Shown here: piece by piece, positions 16,941-25,924 of the stretch
Layout of the letters: each line of letters begins with the position of its first letter
Numbering within the stretch: the stretch's first letter is position 1
Assembly: GCA_038534195.1 (NCBI GenBank)
Contig: JBCAXE010000019.1
Location: forward strand, 1-64,000
DNA from: JAJFFW01 sp038534195
Lineage (GTDB): Bacteria > Pseudomonadota > Alphaproteobacteria > Caulobacterales > Parvularculaceae
Length of the DNA stretch: 64,000 bases
Reading direction: 5' to 3'
Translations under genes and position numbers: made by a program
The notes under the pieces: model-generated
What the model was told of the DNA's origin: nothing
Databases searched by the model: none
The model's input: only the letters and a program-made list of their open reading frames with translations

Positions 16941-18020
16941 CTACGCTTTCAGCGCTTTTTGCTTTTTGGCGATCGCTAATTGGCGACGCAATTCGAATTC
17001 AATCTCGTCGCTTAAAGCATTTTGCGCCACACGCCGCGTAATCGAATGGTTGATTTGCCGCCGACTGAAGAGGCCAAACATCATGAGTCCGGAAAGACCC
17101 GCTAATATTATTCCCGCATGAATCAATGAAGCGGATATCGAAACGATTGCGATAAGGAAGATGATAAGCGTAACGAGCAAAAGTCGAGCCATAAGCCGTC
17201 CGTTTGGCGGAAACTCTGATTTGCGCTTTTTCTTTGCGCTAACCGAATCATCATCAATTTTGATAGCTTCAGTGGCGTGAAGCGGTTTGCATCCAGTTGA
17301 AAGGAAAGCGTTCAGATCAACAAAGTCGAAGAATTGAATAGCCGAAGCCTTATTAGCGTTCAAAATGCGTGCGTTCAAATTCTCAATTCTGAGTGCGGAC
17401 TGGCGCCACGCCGATAGGTGAAGGTCTGGACGAGGATTAGGAATATTGTAGCGGTCGCCTGGCTGTTGATAGCCGTCAAAGAAGTAGTTCGGGTTTTCTC
17501 CCGCCTCAACGATTTCCAGTTCAATTCCCTCTTTCCGCTGCGCGCCGTCGACAATTTCTCTATACCGCCCATCGACCCCAAGAAGCACCACTTGACTATA
17601 GCCCTCGCTAATGGCCCAAAGCGCCGCGTGGCTACCGGTCGTGATAGGATCAACGGCGAGAAGTTCGCTTTGCGGCCTGAGAGCGTCGAAATTTTCCACC
17701 TTGTCTGTGTCCGCGGATGCGCCAAGCGCCTCAATGAGGTTTCTGCGCAGTAGGAACTTTTCGATCGCGTTCGGACCCGCTTCACGAATAAGGGCAGAAA
17801 TTTCGTCTTTGTGCGAAATACCCACAACAGTGTCGAGGCAGGCGTAGTAGGTGGGACGCCAATCGATCGCGCGCCAATAACGATAGGCGGCGTTCATTCC
17901 GAGTGTCGCGTGCGGCTCTAACGACCTTAGATCAATATCCCTTAACGAGGGACCGTTACCTAAGAGAAAAAGCGTTTCGTTATCCGCTCGCACATGATGC
18001 GCTTCGGTATCAGCCGCCAT
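16941..18020 (-). CDS. GNGPSL (GT42/DUF115-like) protein with C-terminal two-helix anchor
   Basis: The 359-residue protein opens with FLLGNGPSLRDIDLRSL (from residue 18), the nucleotide-binding signature shared by Campylobacter CstII-type (GT42) sialyltransferases and by DUF115/MptE-like proteins. NAAYRYW, a PITTGSHAALWAI block and ENPNYFFDGY follow, parallel to two other proteins in this locus. Residues about 277-325 hold two hydrophobic helices, then a charged, helical tail rich in Arg, Glu and Lys, so the catalytic part is probably membrane-tethered in the cytoplasm. Its start overlaps the end of fcl by 11 bases. A glycosyltransferase role is an inference; the motif alone does not fix the donor. 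Confidence 0.65.
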   Translation of the reverse strand: MAADTEAHHVRADNETLFLLGNGPSLRDIDLRSLEPHATLGMNAAYRYWRAIDWRPTYYACLDTVVGISHKDEISALIREAGPNAIEKFLLRRNLIEALGASADTDKVENFDALRPQSELLAVDPITTGSHAALWAISEGYSQVVLLGVDGRYREIVDGAQRKEGIELEIVEAGENPNYFFDGYQQPGDRYNIPNPRPDLHLSAWRQSALRIENLNARILNANKASAIQFFDFVDLNAFLSTGCKPLHATEAIKIDDDSVSAKKKRKSEFPPNGRLMARLLLVTLIIFLIAIVSISASLIHAGIILAGLSGLMMFGLFSRRQINHSITRRVAQNALSDEIEFELRRQLAIAKKQKALKA

Positions 18021-18957
18021 GATCTAGGTACCAATTAATCGTATCACGCAATCCCTCGGCAAGCGTAATCTTTGGCGACCAACCAAGTTCACTCAGTTTT
18101 TCGCTAGACATGAGTTTTCGCGGCGTCCCGTCAGGCTTGGAGGTATCGGTTTTGATTTCGCCTTCAAAGCCGACGGCCTCACAAATCATCTGGGCAAGTG
18201 ATGATATCGTTACGTCAGAACCGATCCCGACGTTAATATGCGTATCGCCGGAATAGTGTTCCATCAAAAAAACCAGGGCGTCGGCACAATCATCTACGTG
18301 GAGAAATTCGCGGTGCGGCGTTCCCGACCCCCAAATTTCAATTGCCGCCGAATTATTCTCCTTCGCCTCCAACGCCTTTCGAATTAGAGCTGGAACGACG
18401 TGGCTGGTTCGGAGGTCAAAATTATCGTTGGGGCCATATAAATTTGTCGGCATGGCTGAAATGAAATCGGCGCCGTGCTGACGGCGATACGCCGTACAGA
18501 GTTTTAAGCCGGCGATTTTCGCAATCGCATACCATTCATTTGTTGGCTCCAATGGCCCCGTTAGTAAGCTCTCCTCTGTGATGGGTTGCGTGGCATGCTT
18601 AGGATAGATGCACGAAGACCCGAGGAATAAAAGTTTCTGAATATCCGAGTAAAACGCAGCATTGATTATGTTGGTCGCGATCATCAGATTTTCATAGAGA
18701 AAATCAGCCGGGAACGTTTCATTCGCTAAAATGCCGCCAACGCGGGCGGCGGCCAGGAATACTGCGTCAGGCTTCTCATTTCGCATCCAGGCCTCGACGT
18801 CCGCTTGACGCGTCAGGTCAAGCGCGCCCCGATCAACCGTTAGAATTTGTGCGCACCCTTCCGACGCCAAACGCCTAACAAGCGCTGAGCCCACCATGCC
18901 GTTGTGCCCGGCGACCCAGACTCTTTTTCCGTTCAGTTCGAAGCACCGTGTCGTCAC
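18010..18957 (-). CDS. fcl: GDP-L-fucose synthase
   Basis: It converts GDP-4-keto-6-deoxymannose to GDP-L-fucose by epimerisation and NADPH reduction. The 315-residue short-chain dehydrogenase fold shows GHNGMVGSALVRRL (NADP site), AARVGGI, FLGSSCIYP with the catalytic Ser, and YAIAKIAGLKLC with the YxxxK pair. The C-terminal GWSPKITLAEGL is standard. It starts with GTG, overlapping the end of gmd by four bases, and overlaps the following GNGPSL gene by 11 bases. The pair gmd-fcl is a complete route from GDP-mannose to GDP-fucose. Confidence 0.95.
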   Translation of the reverse strand: MTTRCFELNGKRVWVAGHNGMVGSALVRRLASEGCAQILTVDRGALDLTRQADVEAWMRNEKPDAVFLAAARVGGILANETFPADFLYENLMIATNIINAAFYSDIQKLLFLGSSCIYPKHATQPITEESLLTGPLEPTNEWYAIAKIAGLKLCTAYRRQHGADFISAMPTNLYGPNDNFDLRTSHVVPALIRKALEAKENNSAAIEIWGSGTPHREFLHVDDCADALVFLMEHYSGDTHINVGIGSDVTISSLAQMICEAVGFEGEIKTDTSKPDGTPRKLMSSEKLSELGWSPKITLAEGLRDTINWYLDHGG

Positions 18958-20015
18958 GTGGATTGAATCCTGCCCGTTCCCCGCACGATCGCCAGGTCCT
19001 CAGCCATCATTTCAGACACTAATTCTTTAAAAGTGGTCTTATGTTCCCAACCGAGTTTTTTCTTTGCTTTAGAGGCGTCCGCCAGCAATTCATCGACTTC
19101 GGTCGGCCGGAAGTATTTGGGATCGATACTGACAAGCATCTCTCCGGAAGCGGCGTTAAAGCCCTTTTCGTCAGCGCCTTCGCCACGCCACTCAATATCA
19201 ACGTCAATTTCCTTGAACGCGAGTTCTGTAAACTCTCTGACCGAGTGCATTTCGCCCGTGCCGAGGACGTAATCGTCGGGCGTTTCCTGCTGCAAAATCG
19301 CCCACATGCCTTCCACATAATCGCGCGCATGTCCCCAGTCGCGGCGGGCGTTTAGATTGCCTAGATAAAGAGCGGATTGTTGGCCCGCATTTATGGCGGC
19401 GACAGCGCGTGTGATTTTTCGCGTAACGAACGTCTCACCACGAAGCGGACTTTCGTGATTGAAGAGAATGCCGTTGGATGCGTGAATTCCGTAGGCCTCT
19501 CGGTAATTGACGGTAATCCAGTAGCCATACAACTTCGCAACGCCATAAGGCGACCGCGGATAAAATGGCGTCTGTTCGTTCTGCGGCGACGATTGGACCT
19601 TGCCGTAAAGTTCGGAAGTGGACGCCTGGTAGAAACGAACCTTATTCTCCATCTTCAGGATTCGTACGCCTTCCAAGAGGCGCAATACGCCTAGCGCATC
19701 AGAGTTGGCGGTGTATTCAGGGGTTTCAAAACTGACCTGGACATGACTTTGAGCCCCGAGATTATAGATCTCGTCGGGCTTCGTCTCTTGCATCAATCGT
19801 ATGAGATTGGTGGCGTCTGTGAGATCGCCGTAATGTAAAAAGAAGTCTGGGGAGGCCTCATGCGGGTCTTCATAAATCGCATCGACCCGGCCAGTGTTGA
19901 AGGACGACGAACGCCTTTTCACGCCATGGACGGTATAGCCCTTGGCGAGCAGAAAGCGCGCGAGATAGGCGCCGTCCTGGCCGGTTACACCCGTGATGAG
20001 GGCGGTCTTTTTCAA
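18954..20015 (-). CDS. gmd: GDP-mannose 4,6-dehydratase
   Basis: It removes water from GDP-D-mannose to give GDP-4-keto-6-deoxymannose, the first step to GDP-L-fucose or GDP-rhamnose. Motifs are TGVTGQDGAYLARFL (NADP site), RRSSSFNTGRVD, YQASTSELYGK and YPRSPYGVAKLYGYW (YxxxK). I chose the TTG at 20013-20015 because it is preceded by GGGAGCG and gives the usual N-terminus (M)KKTALITG; an ATG at 20111 is in frame but would add 32 unconserved residues. It heads the four-gene minus-strand operon and is divergent from the GT/FkbM fusion. Confidence 0.93.
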   Translation of the reverse strand: MKKTALITGVTGQDGAYLARFLLAKGYTVHGVKRRSSSFNTGRVDAIYEDPHEASPDFFLHYGDLTDATNLIRLMQETKPDEIYNLGAQSHVQVSFETPEYTANSDALGVLRLLEGVRILKMENKVRFYQASTSELYGKVQSSPQNEQTPFYPRSPYGVAKLYGYWITVNYREAYGIHASNGILFNHESPLRGETFVTRKITRAVAAINAGQQSALYLGNLNARRDWGHARDYVEGMWAILQQETPDDYVLGTGEMHSVREFTELAFKEIDVDIEWRGEGADEKGFNAASGEMLVSIDPKYFRPTEVDELLADASKAKKKLGWEHKTTFKELVSEMMAEDLAIVRGTGRIQST

Positions 20016-20172
20016 GCTTCGCTCCCGTTGTGAGAATTGCTCGGACCCTAAGGCACGCCCGCCGTTCGTTGCAAGCGCGGCTTCTGTGGCCCGCAAAATT
20101 TGCAATGTCATGCCGAATGGCGATTAGTGCAGGGTGTGAATCGCAGTCCTGAATATCGATCATTTTTTTCCG

Positions 20173-22434
20173 ATGTCCATTAATAATGCGCCGCCGCGGC
20201 TTTTACTCATTGATATGACGCCGATGGGCGGCGTGTCTGCGACAGGTGCTTTGAAGGAGGTTTATTTCGGCGATTGGCCGGGCGACCGCATTCTTCAGCT
20301 CCACGAAGACGCACCAGGCAAGCCGACGCTGATCAATCCCACAGGCGCATCGAGTGGAAAAGACGTGACCGGCGACGCCATCGCGGACGCCTGCGCGCGC
20401 TTCGACCCAGAGGTAATCCTTTATCGGCCGGTAGCGGACAGGCCCGCACTCCATGCGAGAGCGATGACGCTCATCGCGGCTCTGGGCGCGCCGCACATTA
20501 TATGGATGATGGACGATTGGCCGGATCGATTGCGCCAAACCGACCCGGCGCATTTCGAAAGCATGGATCGAGATTTGAACGTTTTGATGCGGAGCGCCGC
20601 TCGAAACTTTGCCATCTCCGAACCAATGGCGCGAGTGTTTAGCGAACGATATGACGCGTCCTTCGGCACTGCACGCAACGGCGTTCGGCAATCCGATTGG
20701 GAGAGGAATTTCGGTCCTTCTCGGAAGGACGAAATCGTCATGCGATACGCTGGTTCATTGGCGCCGGATACAACAAAGAACAGCGTGCTGACGGCCGCTG
20801 CCATCGCAGCCGCCCTTCATGAGGAAAACCCAAAATTTCGCTTCGAAATTAGAACGCAAGCCTATTGGTACAATCAATACTGCAAAGAATTCGACCAATT
20901 GGGCGGCGTGTCGATCGAAGCATCAAACGACACGCCTGCAGAATATCGCCGATGGCTGATGAACGCGGACGTTCTCCTGATTACCTATAATTTTGACGAT
21001 GAGACCGAGCGATATTTAAAGTACTCTTTTGCGAACAAAGTTCCTGAGGCGTTGGCGTCGGGGGCTGCTATCGTCGTCTTTGGGCCGAAATCTATCGAAA
21101 CGGTCCGGTATTTGACGGAAACCAGCGCCGTTGTCGCGGTGACTGAAAATGAACTGGACCAATTGAGAATTGAGTTGGCCGCGCTGATTAACGACGATGC
21201 AAAGCGGCGCCGGCTCGGCGAAAGCGCAAGGAATTTGGCGTTTTCTGAATTCGATTTGCATAAAGCAAAAACATCTTTTCTCGCTGAAATTGAGTCGGCC
21301 GCCGCTCGTAAACCGAGGGTTTGGAAGGGCGGCGGTACAATTGACGAAAGCGGTTTTGTTTATTCTGTTCTTGGCGCAGAAAAACATACTGGCGTGATGG
21401 TGGATGTCGGCGCCCACGAGGGGGCCGCGCTTGCTCCATTTGCGGCGGCGGGGTGGAAAGTGCTTGCGTTTGAGCCTGATCCGAGAAATAGGCGCGCCCT
21501 GATTTCTGCTTATGGGCGGCGAGACAATGTCCTCATCTTTCCGCAAGCGATTGGCGATCGAGAACAAAAAGGCGTTCCTTTTTTTACGTCAAAGATCAGC
21601 ACCGGTATCAGCGGGCTTCATGCCTTTCATGACACTCATTCTGAAACGGCGCGTGTGGATATGACGACGCTAAACGCCGCTTTGGAGGGCGAGTCTTTTG
21701 ACGCCGTAGAATTTCTAAAAATTGATGTGGAGGGCTATGAGAAGGCGGTATTTGACGGGTTTGATCTCGCTCGTTTTACACCGCGCGCTGTTGTGGCCGA
21801 GTTTGATGATGCGAAAACCAACAAACTTGACTACACGATGCATGACCTTGCTGAGCGCCTTCGCGACTATGGATATGAGGTCTTTGTAAGCGAGTGGGCG
21901 CCGATAACGGAATACGGCGCCGATCACACATGGCGACGTCTTATTCAATATCCTTGCGTGGCAGCGCCGGGCGCGTGGGGCAATCTTATCGCCTTTAAGG
22001 ATGCCCCGACTGACGATCAGATCGATATGGCAATACGTAAAAACACGATCGATCAAGACGTACGGCCGACGCCGTCACTTAAAGAAAGGCTCCTACAGAA
22101 AATGATTACCCACCATCCTGTGAAGGCGGAGCTCCTGCGAATTCTACGGTGGGCGCCGCGGGCGCTTGCTGGACGCCAGCGGCTTGTTTTGTTGTGGCTT
22201 ACCATAGCGACCTTATTCACCATTTGGGGCGCAATTATTTCCACGGTCTCGCCGGCCTGGTGGGCGCTACTGTGGGCTGTTGCGGCCAGCATGGCTCTTG
22301 TTCACCTAATTATCGCGTACGGCCTTGAACGCCTTGAAGTTTTCGAAACCGAGCGGCTTGATTCCCTGAACAGCCTTCAGAATGACCTAAAACGGGCGCG
22401 TGCTGATAGGGGCGTTGTGGATACGAACACTTGA
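20173..22434 (+). CDS. Glycosyltransferase-FkbM methyltransferase fusion, membrane-anchored
   Basis: The protein has 753 residues. Residues 1-375 look like a GT-B glycosyltransferase: a Rossmann-like start, NFAISEPMARVFSERY, and the donor-site helix FANKVPEALASGAAIVVFG near 286-304. Residues about 405-610 form an FkbM-type SAM methyltransferase (MVDVGAHEGAAL, AFEPDPRNRRAL, FLKIDVEGYE). Residues about 668-716 are two membrane helices, followed by a short coiled coil to the end. The FkbM part is a close paralogue of the one in the giant protein of this locus (shared STGISGLHAF and WRRL..YP..AWGNL blocks). It probably transfers a sugar and O-methylates a glycan at the inner membrane. It is the first gene of a plus-strand operon. 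Confidence 0.78.
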   Translation: MSINNAPPRLLLIDMTPMGGVSATGALKEVYFGDWPGDRILQLHEDAPGKPTLINPTGASSGKDVTGDAIADACARFDPEVILYRPVADRPALHARAMTLIAALGAPHIIWMMDDWPDRLRQTDPAHFESMDRDLNVLMRSAARNFAISEPMARVFSERYDASFGTARNGVRQSDWERNFGPSRKDEIVMRYAGSLAPDTTKNSVLTAAAIAAALHEENPKFRFEIRTQAYWYNQYCKEFDQLGGVSIEASNDTPAEYRRWLMNADVLLITYNFDDETERYLKYSFANKVPEALASGAAIVVFGPKSIETVRYLTETSAVVAVTENELDQLRIELAALINDDAKRRRLGESARNLAFSEFDLHKAKTSFLAEIESAAARKPRVWKGGGTIDESGFVYSVLGAEKHTGVMVDVGAHEGAALAPFAAAGWKVLAFEPDPRNRRALISAYGRRDNVLIFPQAIGDREQKGVPFFTSKISTGISGLHAFHDTHSETARVDMTTLNAALEGESFDAVEFLKIDVEGYEKAVFDGFDLARFTPRAVVAEFDDAKTNKLDYTMHDLAERLRDYGYEVFVSEWAPITEYGADHTWRRLIQYPCVAAPGAWGNLIAFKDAPTDDQIDMAIRKNTIDQDVRPTPSLKERLLQKMITHHPVKAELLRILRWAPRALAGRQRLVLLWLTIATLFTIWGAIISTVSPAWWALLWAVAASMALVHLIIAYGLERLEVFETERLDSLNSLQNDLKRARADRGVVDTNT

Positions 22435-22498
22435 TCGGAAGGTTTGAATTCGCGCCTCAAATCAGGCAAGTGATGAGTTCCAGGAAAAGGTCGCGTTC

Positions 22499-23470
22499 AT
22501 GACTGCCGCTACCCCGCATCGTGTCAGTATCGTCTTCAGGGCGTTGAATGAAGAAAAATGGTTTGCGCAGGCGCTTAGCGCATGCTGGTCGCAGGACCTG
22601 ACGGATATCGATCTGGAGATTGTTCTCGTCGATTCCGGCTCGACTGATCGCACGCTTGAAATCGCTGAGTCGTTCGGCTGCAAAATCGAACATATTCCCA
22701 AATCCGAATTTACCTTTGGCCGGTCTTTAAACCGCGGCTGCGCTGCGGCCTCCGGAGATCACCTCGTTTTTATTTCTGCACACTGTATTCCCGCGCACGA
22801 AAACTGGCTTCAAAATTTGTTAGCGCCGTTGTTGAATGCTCAGGCACAATATGTTTACGGGAAGCAAATTGGTCACGACGTGACGCGATTTTCCGAGCAT
22901 CAGATTTTTGCACAATACTTTCCTGATCAGAGTAAAATTTCTTCTACTGATTTTTTCGCCAACAATGCCAATTCCGCACTATCAACAGCGGTGTGGCGCA
23001 AAACGCCTTTTGACGAAAACGTCACTGGCCTTGAAGATATGGTGTTAGGGAAAGAAATTGTGCGTCAGGGTGGGGCGATCGCTTACGTCGCTGACGCGCC
23101 CGTCATCCATATTCATGAAGAAAGCCTTTCCCAAGTGAAGCGCCGGTACTATCGGGAGGCCTTGACCCTGCGCGAGATTATGCCCGAAGTTCATTTTAAC
23201 TTTGGCGATTTTGTGCGTTATTTCACGGCGGGCGTGTTGCATGATTTTTCTGAAGCGCTAACCGGTAAGGAATTCTTTGGCCAAGTCGGCGACATCATGG
23301 CGTTCCGGTTGATGCAATATTGGGGATCCTATCGCGGGCACAATGAACACCGGAAACTCTCCCGGGCTCAAAAAGAGCGGTACTATTATCCGAAGGCATA
23401 TAAAGGCGGCGAATCCTCTGGTGAAAAAACCGGAGCGACATTGACGGCGCCGTCAACGATTGCGAAGTAA
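22499..23470 (+). CDS. GT2 glycosyltransferase
   Basis: The 323-residue product has a GT-A fold of family 2. RVSIVFRALNEEKW begins the nucleotide-binding strand, VLVDSGSTDRTLEIA is the donor site, and the segment VFISAHCIPAHENWL holds the metal-site region with Ala-His in place of a plain DxD. LEDMVLGKEIVRQG is the ED motif that supplies the catalytic base. The pattern FGRSLNRGCAAASGD is common in rhamnosyl- and fucosyltransferase-like members. A ribosome site (AGGAAAAGG) precedes the ATG. It lies 64 bases after the GT/FkbM fusion and 40 bases before the CMP-sugar synthetase gene. The acceptor is unknown. Confidence 0.85.
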   Translation: MTAATPHRVSIVFRALNEEKWFAQALSACWSQDLTDIDLEIVLVDSGSTDRTLEIAESFGCKIEHIPKSEFTFGRSLNRGCAAASGDHLVFISAHCIPAHENWLQNLLAPLLNAQAQYVYGKQIGHDVTRFSEHQIFAQYFPDQSKISSTDFFANNANSALSTAVWRKTPFDENVTGLEDMVLGKEIVRQGGAIAYVADAPVIHIHEESLSQVKRRYYREALTLREIMPEVHFNFGDFVRYFTAGVLHDFSEALTGKEFFGQVGDIMAFRLMQYWGSYRGHNEHRKLSRAQKERYYYPKAYKGGESSGEKTGATLTAPSTIAK

Positions 23471-23510
23471 TCCTCGTTCCTGAGGGCGCATGCCAGGATG
23501 AGGGTTTAGA

Positions 23511-24230
23511 ATGATATTAGGATCAAAACGCCTGACGGCGTTGTTGCCGATGAAAGCGCATAGTGCGCGGGTGACATCAAAAAACTTTCGGGACATCGCC
23601 GGCAAACCACTTTTTCGCTGGATATTGGAAACGCTGTTGGCGACCCCCGAGATCGATGAAGTGGTTATTAACACCGACGCAAGAGGGATTTTGTCCGACA
23701 ACGGTCTGAATGACGGCGATGCTGACGGGCGCGTTATCATTCGAGACCGGAAGCCGGAAATCTGCGGGGACTTCGTTTCCATGAACCTTGTTCTCGGCGA
23801 TGATGTTGAAAACACGTCATCCGATTTCTATTTGATGACGCATACGACCAACCCGTTGTTGACCACAAAAACAATTCAAAAGTTCTTGGAAGCGTTCGTT
23901 CATGCGGAGCAAAAGAAGGAATGCGACTCGGCATTCACGGTTACGAAGCATCAGACGCGTTTTTATCGGCCTGACGGATCAGCCATCAACCATGATCCAG
24001 ACAATCTGATCCGCACCCAGGATCTGCCGCCCTATCTTGAGGAAAACTCTGTATCATATCTTTTTTCAACGGAAAGCTTTGGCCGAACCGGCGCCCGGAT
24101 CGGCGCCGAGCCGATATTGTTCGAAACGCCGGCTCTTGAATCGGTTGACATCGATGAACCGTCCGATTGGTTTGTCGCCGAGTCATTGTTGATGCGTGTG
24201 GCGGCCGGCGAAACGTTGCCGGAGGGTTAG
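23511..24230 (+). CDS. CMP-sugar synthetase (acylneuraminate cytidylyltransferase family)
   Basis: The 239-residue protein resembles NeuA/KdsB enzymes that join CTP to a 2-keto-3-deoxy acid sugar. The opening ALLPMKAHSARVTSKNFRDIAGKPL corresponds to the CTP-binding loop, although the usual Arg-Gly-Gly-Ser-Lys is replaced by KAHSAR. EVVINTD and the YLMTHTTNPLLT block (the LQPTSPL equivalent) and the C-terminal VDIDEPSDWFVAE are conserved. No NeuB, NeuC or KdsA homologue is in the window, so the sugar it activates is unknown. It is followed within two bases by the dehydrogenase gene and is part of the operon from 20173 to 26811. Confidence 0.8.
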   Translation: MILGSKRLTALLPMKAHSARVTSKNFRDIAGKPLFRWILETLLATPEIDEVVINTDARGILSDNGLNDGDADGRVIIRDRKPEICGDFVSMNLVLGDDVENTSSDFYLMTHTTNPLLTTKTIQKFLEAFVHAEQKKECDSAFTVTKHQTRFYRPDGSAINHDPDNLIRTQDLPPYLEENSVSYLFSTESFGRTGARIGAEPILFETPALESVDIDEPSDWFVAESLLMRVAAGETLPEG

Positions 24231-24232
24231 CG

Positions 24233-25174
24233 ATGGGCAGAATGAGAGTTCTTGTTACGTGTCCGCCAATGCTTGGATTGATGGATGAATTTAAAAGCGC
24301 TTTTGACTCAAAAAACCTGGATGGAGTCGCCGCTGATGTGACTCAGATCATGACTGAGGAAGAGTTGATCCAAACACTTCCTGCCTTTGACGGATGGATC
24401 ATCGGCGATGACCCGGCGACGGACCGTGTTGTCGACGCCGGCGCCACTGGCGCTTTGAAGGCGGCGGTTAAGTGGGGGGTTGGCGTTGACAATGTCGATT
24501 TTGCCGCGTTTGAGACTAGAGATATTCCGATAACAAACACGCCGGGCGTCTTCGGTGAAGAAGTCGCCGACGTCGCGCTCACTTACACGTTGGGTTTGGC
24601 GCGCGAGACATATCAGATCGATCGTGAAATTCGCGCGAATAACGCCTGGCCCAAACCAAGCGGCGTCAGTGTTCACGGGCGAACGGTGGCATTAGTTGGG
24701 TTTGGCGATATCGGCGCTGCGATCGCGCGCCGTCTAATCGCGTGCGGTGCGTCAATCGTTGTGTACGATCCCGCGTATCGACCCGTCTCAAACATTGATG
24801 TGGGAACTGCAGTCTGGCCGGATCGACTGGGTGAAGCGGACTTTCTGATTTTTGCCTGTCCGCTCAACGATGCAACGCGCGGCATGTTTAACGCCAGCAT
24901 CCTCGAAAAGCTGAAGCCAGGCGTGCGCGTTGTGAATGTAGCCCGCGGCCCGGTCATCGCCGAAGAAGCTCTGCTAGAGGCTCTCGATACGGGTGTTGTT
25001 CATTCGGCAGCGCTCGACGTTTTTGAGGTGGAGCCATTACCGGCGACATCAAGGCTGCGAGAATTTGATCGTTGCATCTTCGGCTCACATAACGGTTCAA
25101 ATAGCGTCGACGCGGTTCGCCGCGTCAGCTTGCTCGCCATCGACAAAATCGCGGGCTTTCTTGGAACGGCTTGA
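24233..25174 (+). CDS. D-2-hydroxyacid dehydrogenase (phosphoglycerate dehydrogenase-like)
   Basis: This is an NAD-dependent dehydrogenase of about 313 residues. It shows KWGVGVDNVD, VALVGFGDIGAAIARRL (NAD site), VVNVARGPVI with the catalytic Arg, DVFEVEPLP with the Glu, and GSHNGSNS holding the catalytic His. It lacks the C-terminal ACT domain of SerA, so serine biosynthesis is unlikely. The ATG at 24233 has GGAGGG just upstream and starts two bases after the previous stop. In this operon it probably oxidises or reduces a sugar-acid precursor; glyoxylate or hydroxypyruvate reduction is possible. Confidence 0.83.
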   Translation: MGRMRVLVTCPPMLGLMDEFKSAFDSKNLDGVAADVTQIMTEEELIQTLPAFDGWIIGDDPATDRVVDAGATGALKAAVKWGVGVDNVDFAAFETRDIPITNTPGVFGEEVADVALTYTLGLARETYQIDREIRANNAWPKPSGVSVHGRTVALVGFGDIGAAIARRLIACGASIVVYDPAYRPVSNIDVGTAVWPDRLGEADFLIFACPLNDATRGMFNASILEKLKPGVRVVNVARGPVIAEEALLEALDTGVVHSAALDVFEVEPLPATSRLREFDRCIFGSHNGSNSVDAVRRVSLLAIDKIAGFLGTA

Positions 25175-25924
25175 ATGGTGGAAAGTGTTTTAATCACCGG
25201 CGTAACTGGCACCGGCGGAATTGGCGCTGCTCTCGTGGGCGCGTTCTTCAAGGCGGGTTACAATGTCATTGCGACCGGCCAAGCGGATCGTTTTGACGGT
25301 GAAGGCGCGCACCATTATATCTGTGTCGACTTGGCTGACATTGCTGCGGACGAGGCGGCCGCGACTGCGTTTGCGCAGGAGGTTCGTGATGCTTCGGTTG
25401 GAAAACCATTAGGCGCGTTAATCAACAATGCGGCGACGCAAATCGTGAAACCGACTGAGTCACTGGACGTTGAAGATCTTGTCGCAAGTTTATCGGTCAA
25501 CGTCGTTGCGCCATTCGTCCTGTGTAAATTGTTCATTCCTGAGTTAAGGGCAAGCAAAGGCGCGATCATCAATATTGGTTCGGTGCATGCACAAGCCACC
25601 AAACCGGAATTCGCTGCGTATGCAACATCGAAGACGGCGCTTCATGGGCTCACGCGGGCGTTAGCGGTTGATCTCGGTCCGGATATACGCGTGAACACAC
25701 TCGCGCCCGCCGCCACAGCGACCTCCATGTTAAAGGCGGGATTTGAAGGCAATGAAAAAGCGTTTCGCGAACTAGAACGGTTTCATCCGATTGGTCGCAT
25801 CGCCTCGCCGGAAGAAATTGGACAGATCGCCGTTATGATGGCGTCAGGGGCGATGTCGTTTATGACCGGATCAACGCTCTATGCAGACGGCGGTATTCTT
25901 TCACGGCTGCACGATCCTGTCTGA
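25175..25924 (+). CDS. Short-chain dehydrogenase/reductase
   Basis: The 249-residue classical SDR has TGVTGTGGIGAAL (dinucleotide site), NNAATQ, the catalytic Ser in NIGSVHA, and YATSKTALHG with the YxxxK pair. The ATG abuts the stop of the dehydrogenase gene and its own stop shares a base with the next ATG, so the three genes are tightly coupled. The C-terminal FMTGSTLYADGG block is typical of 3-oxoacyl-ACP reductase or sugar dehydrogenase SDRs. With the CMP-sugar synthetase and hydroxyacid dehydrogenase upstream, a step in making an unusual keto-sugar is the likely role; substrate unknown. Confidence 0.87.
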   Translation: MVESVLITGVTGTGGIGAALVGAFFKAGYNVIATGQADRFDGEGAHHYICVDLADIAADEAAATAFAQEVRDASVGKPLGALINNAATQIVKPTESLDVEDLVASLSVNVVAPFVLCKLFIPELRASKGAIINIGSVHAQATKPEFAAYATSKTALHGLTRALAVDLGPDIRVNTLAPAATATSMLKAGFEGNEKAFRELERFHPIGRIASPEEIGQIAVMMASGAMSFMTGSTLYADGGILSRLHDPV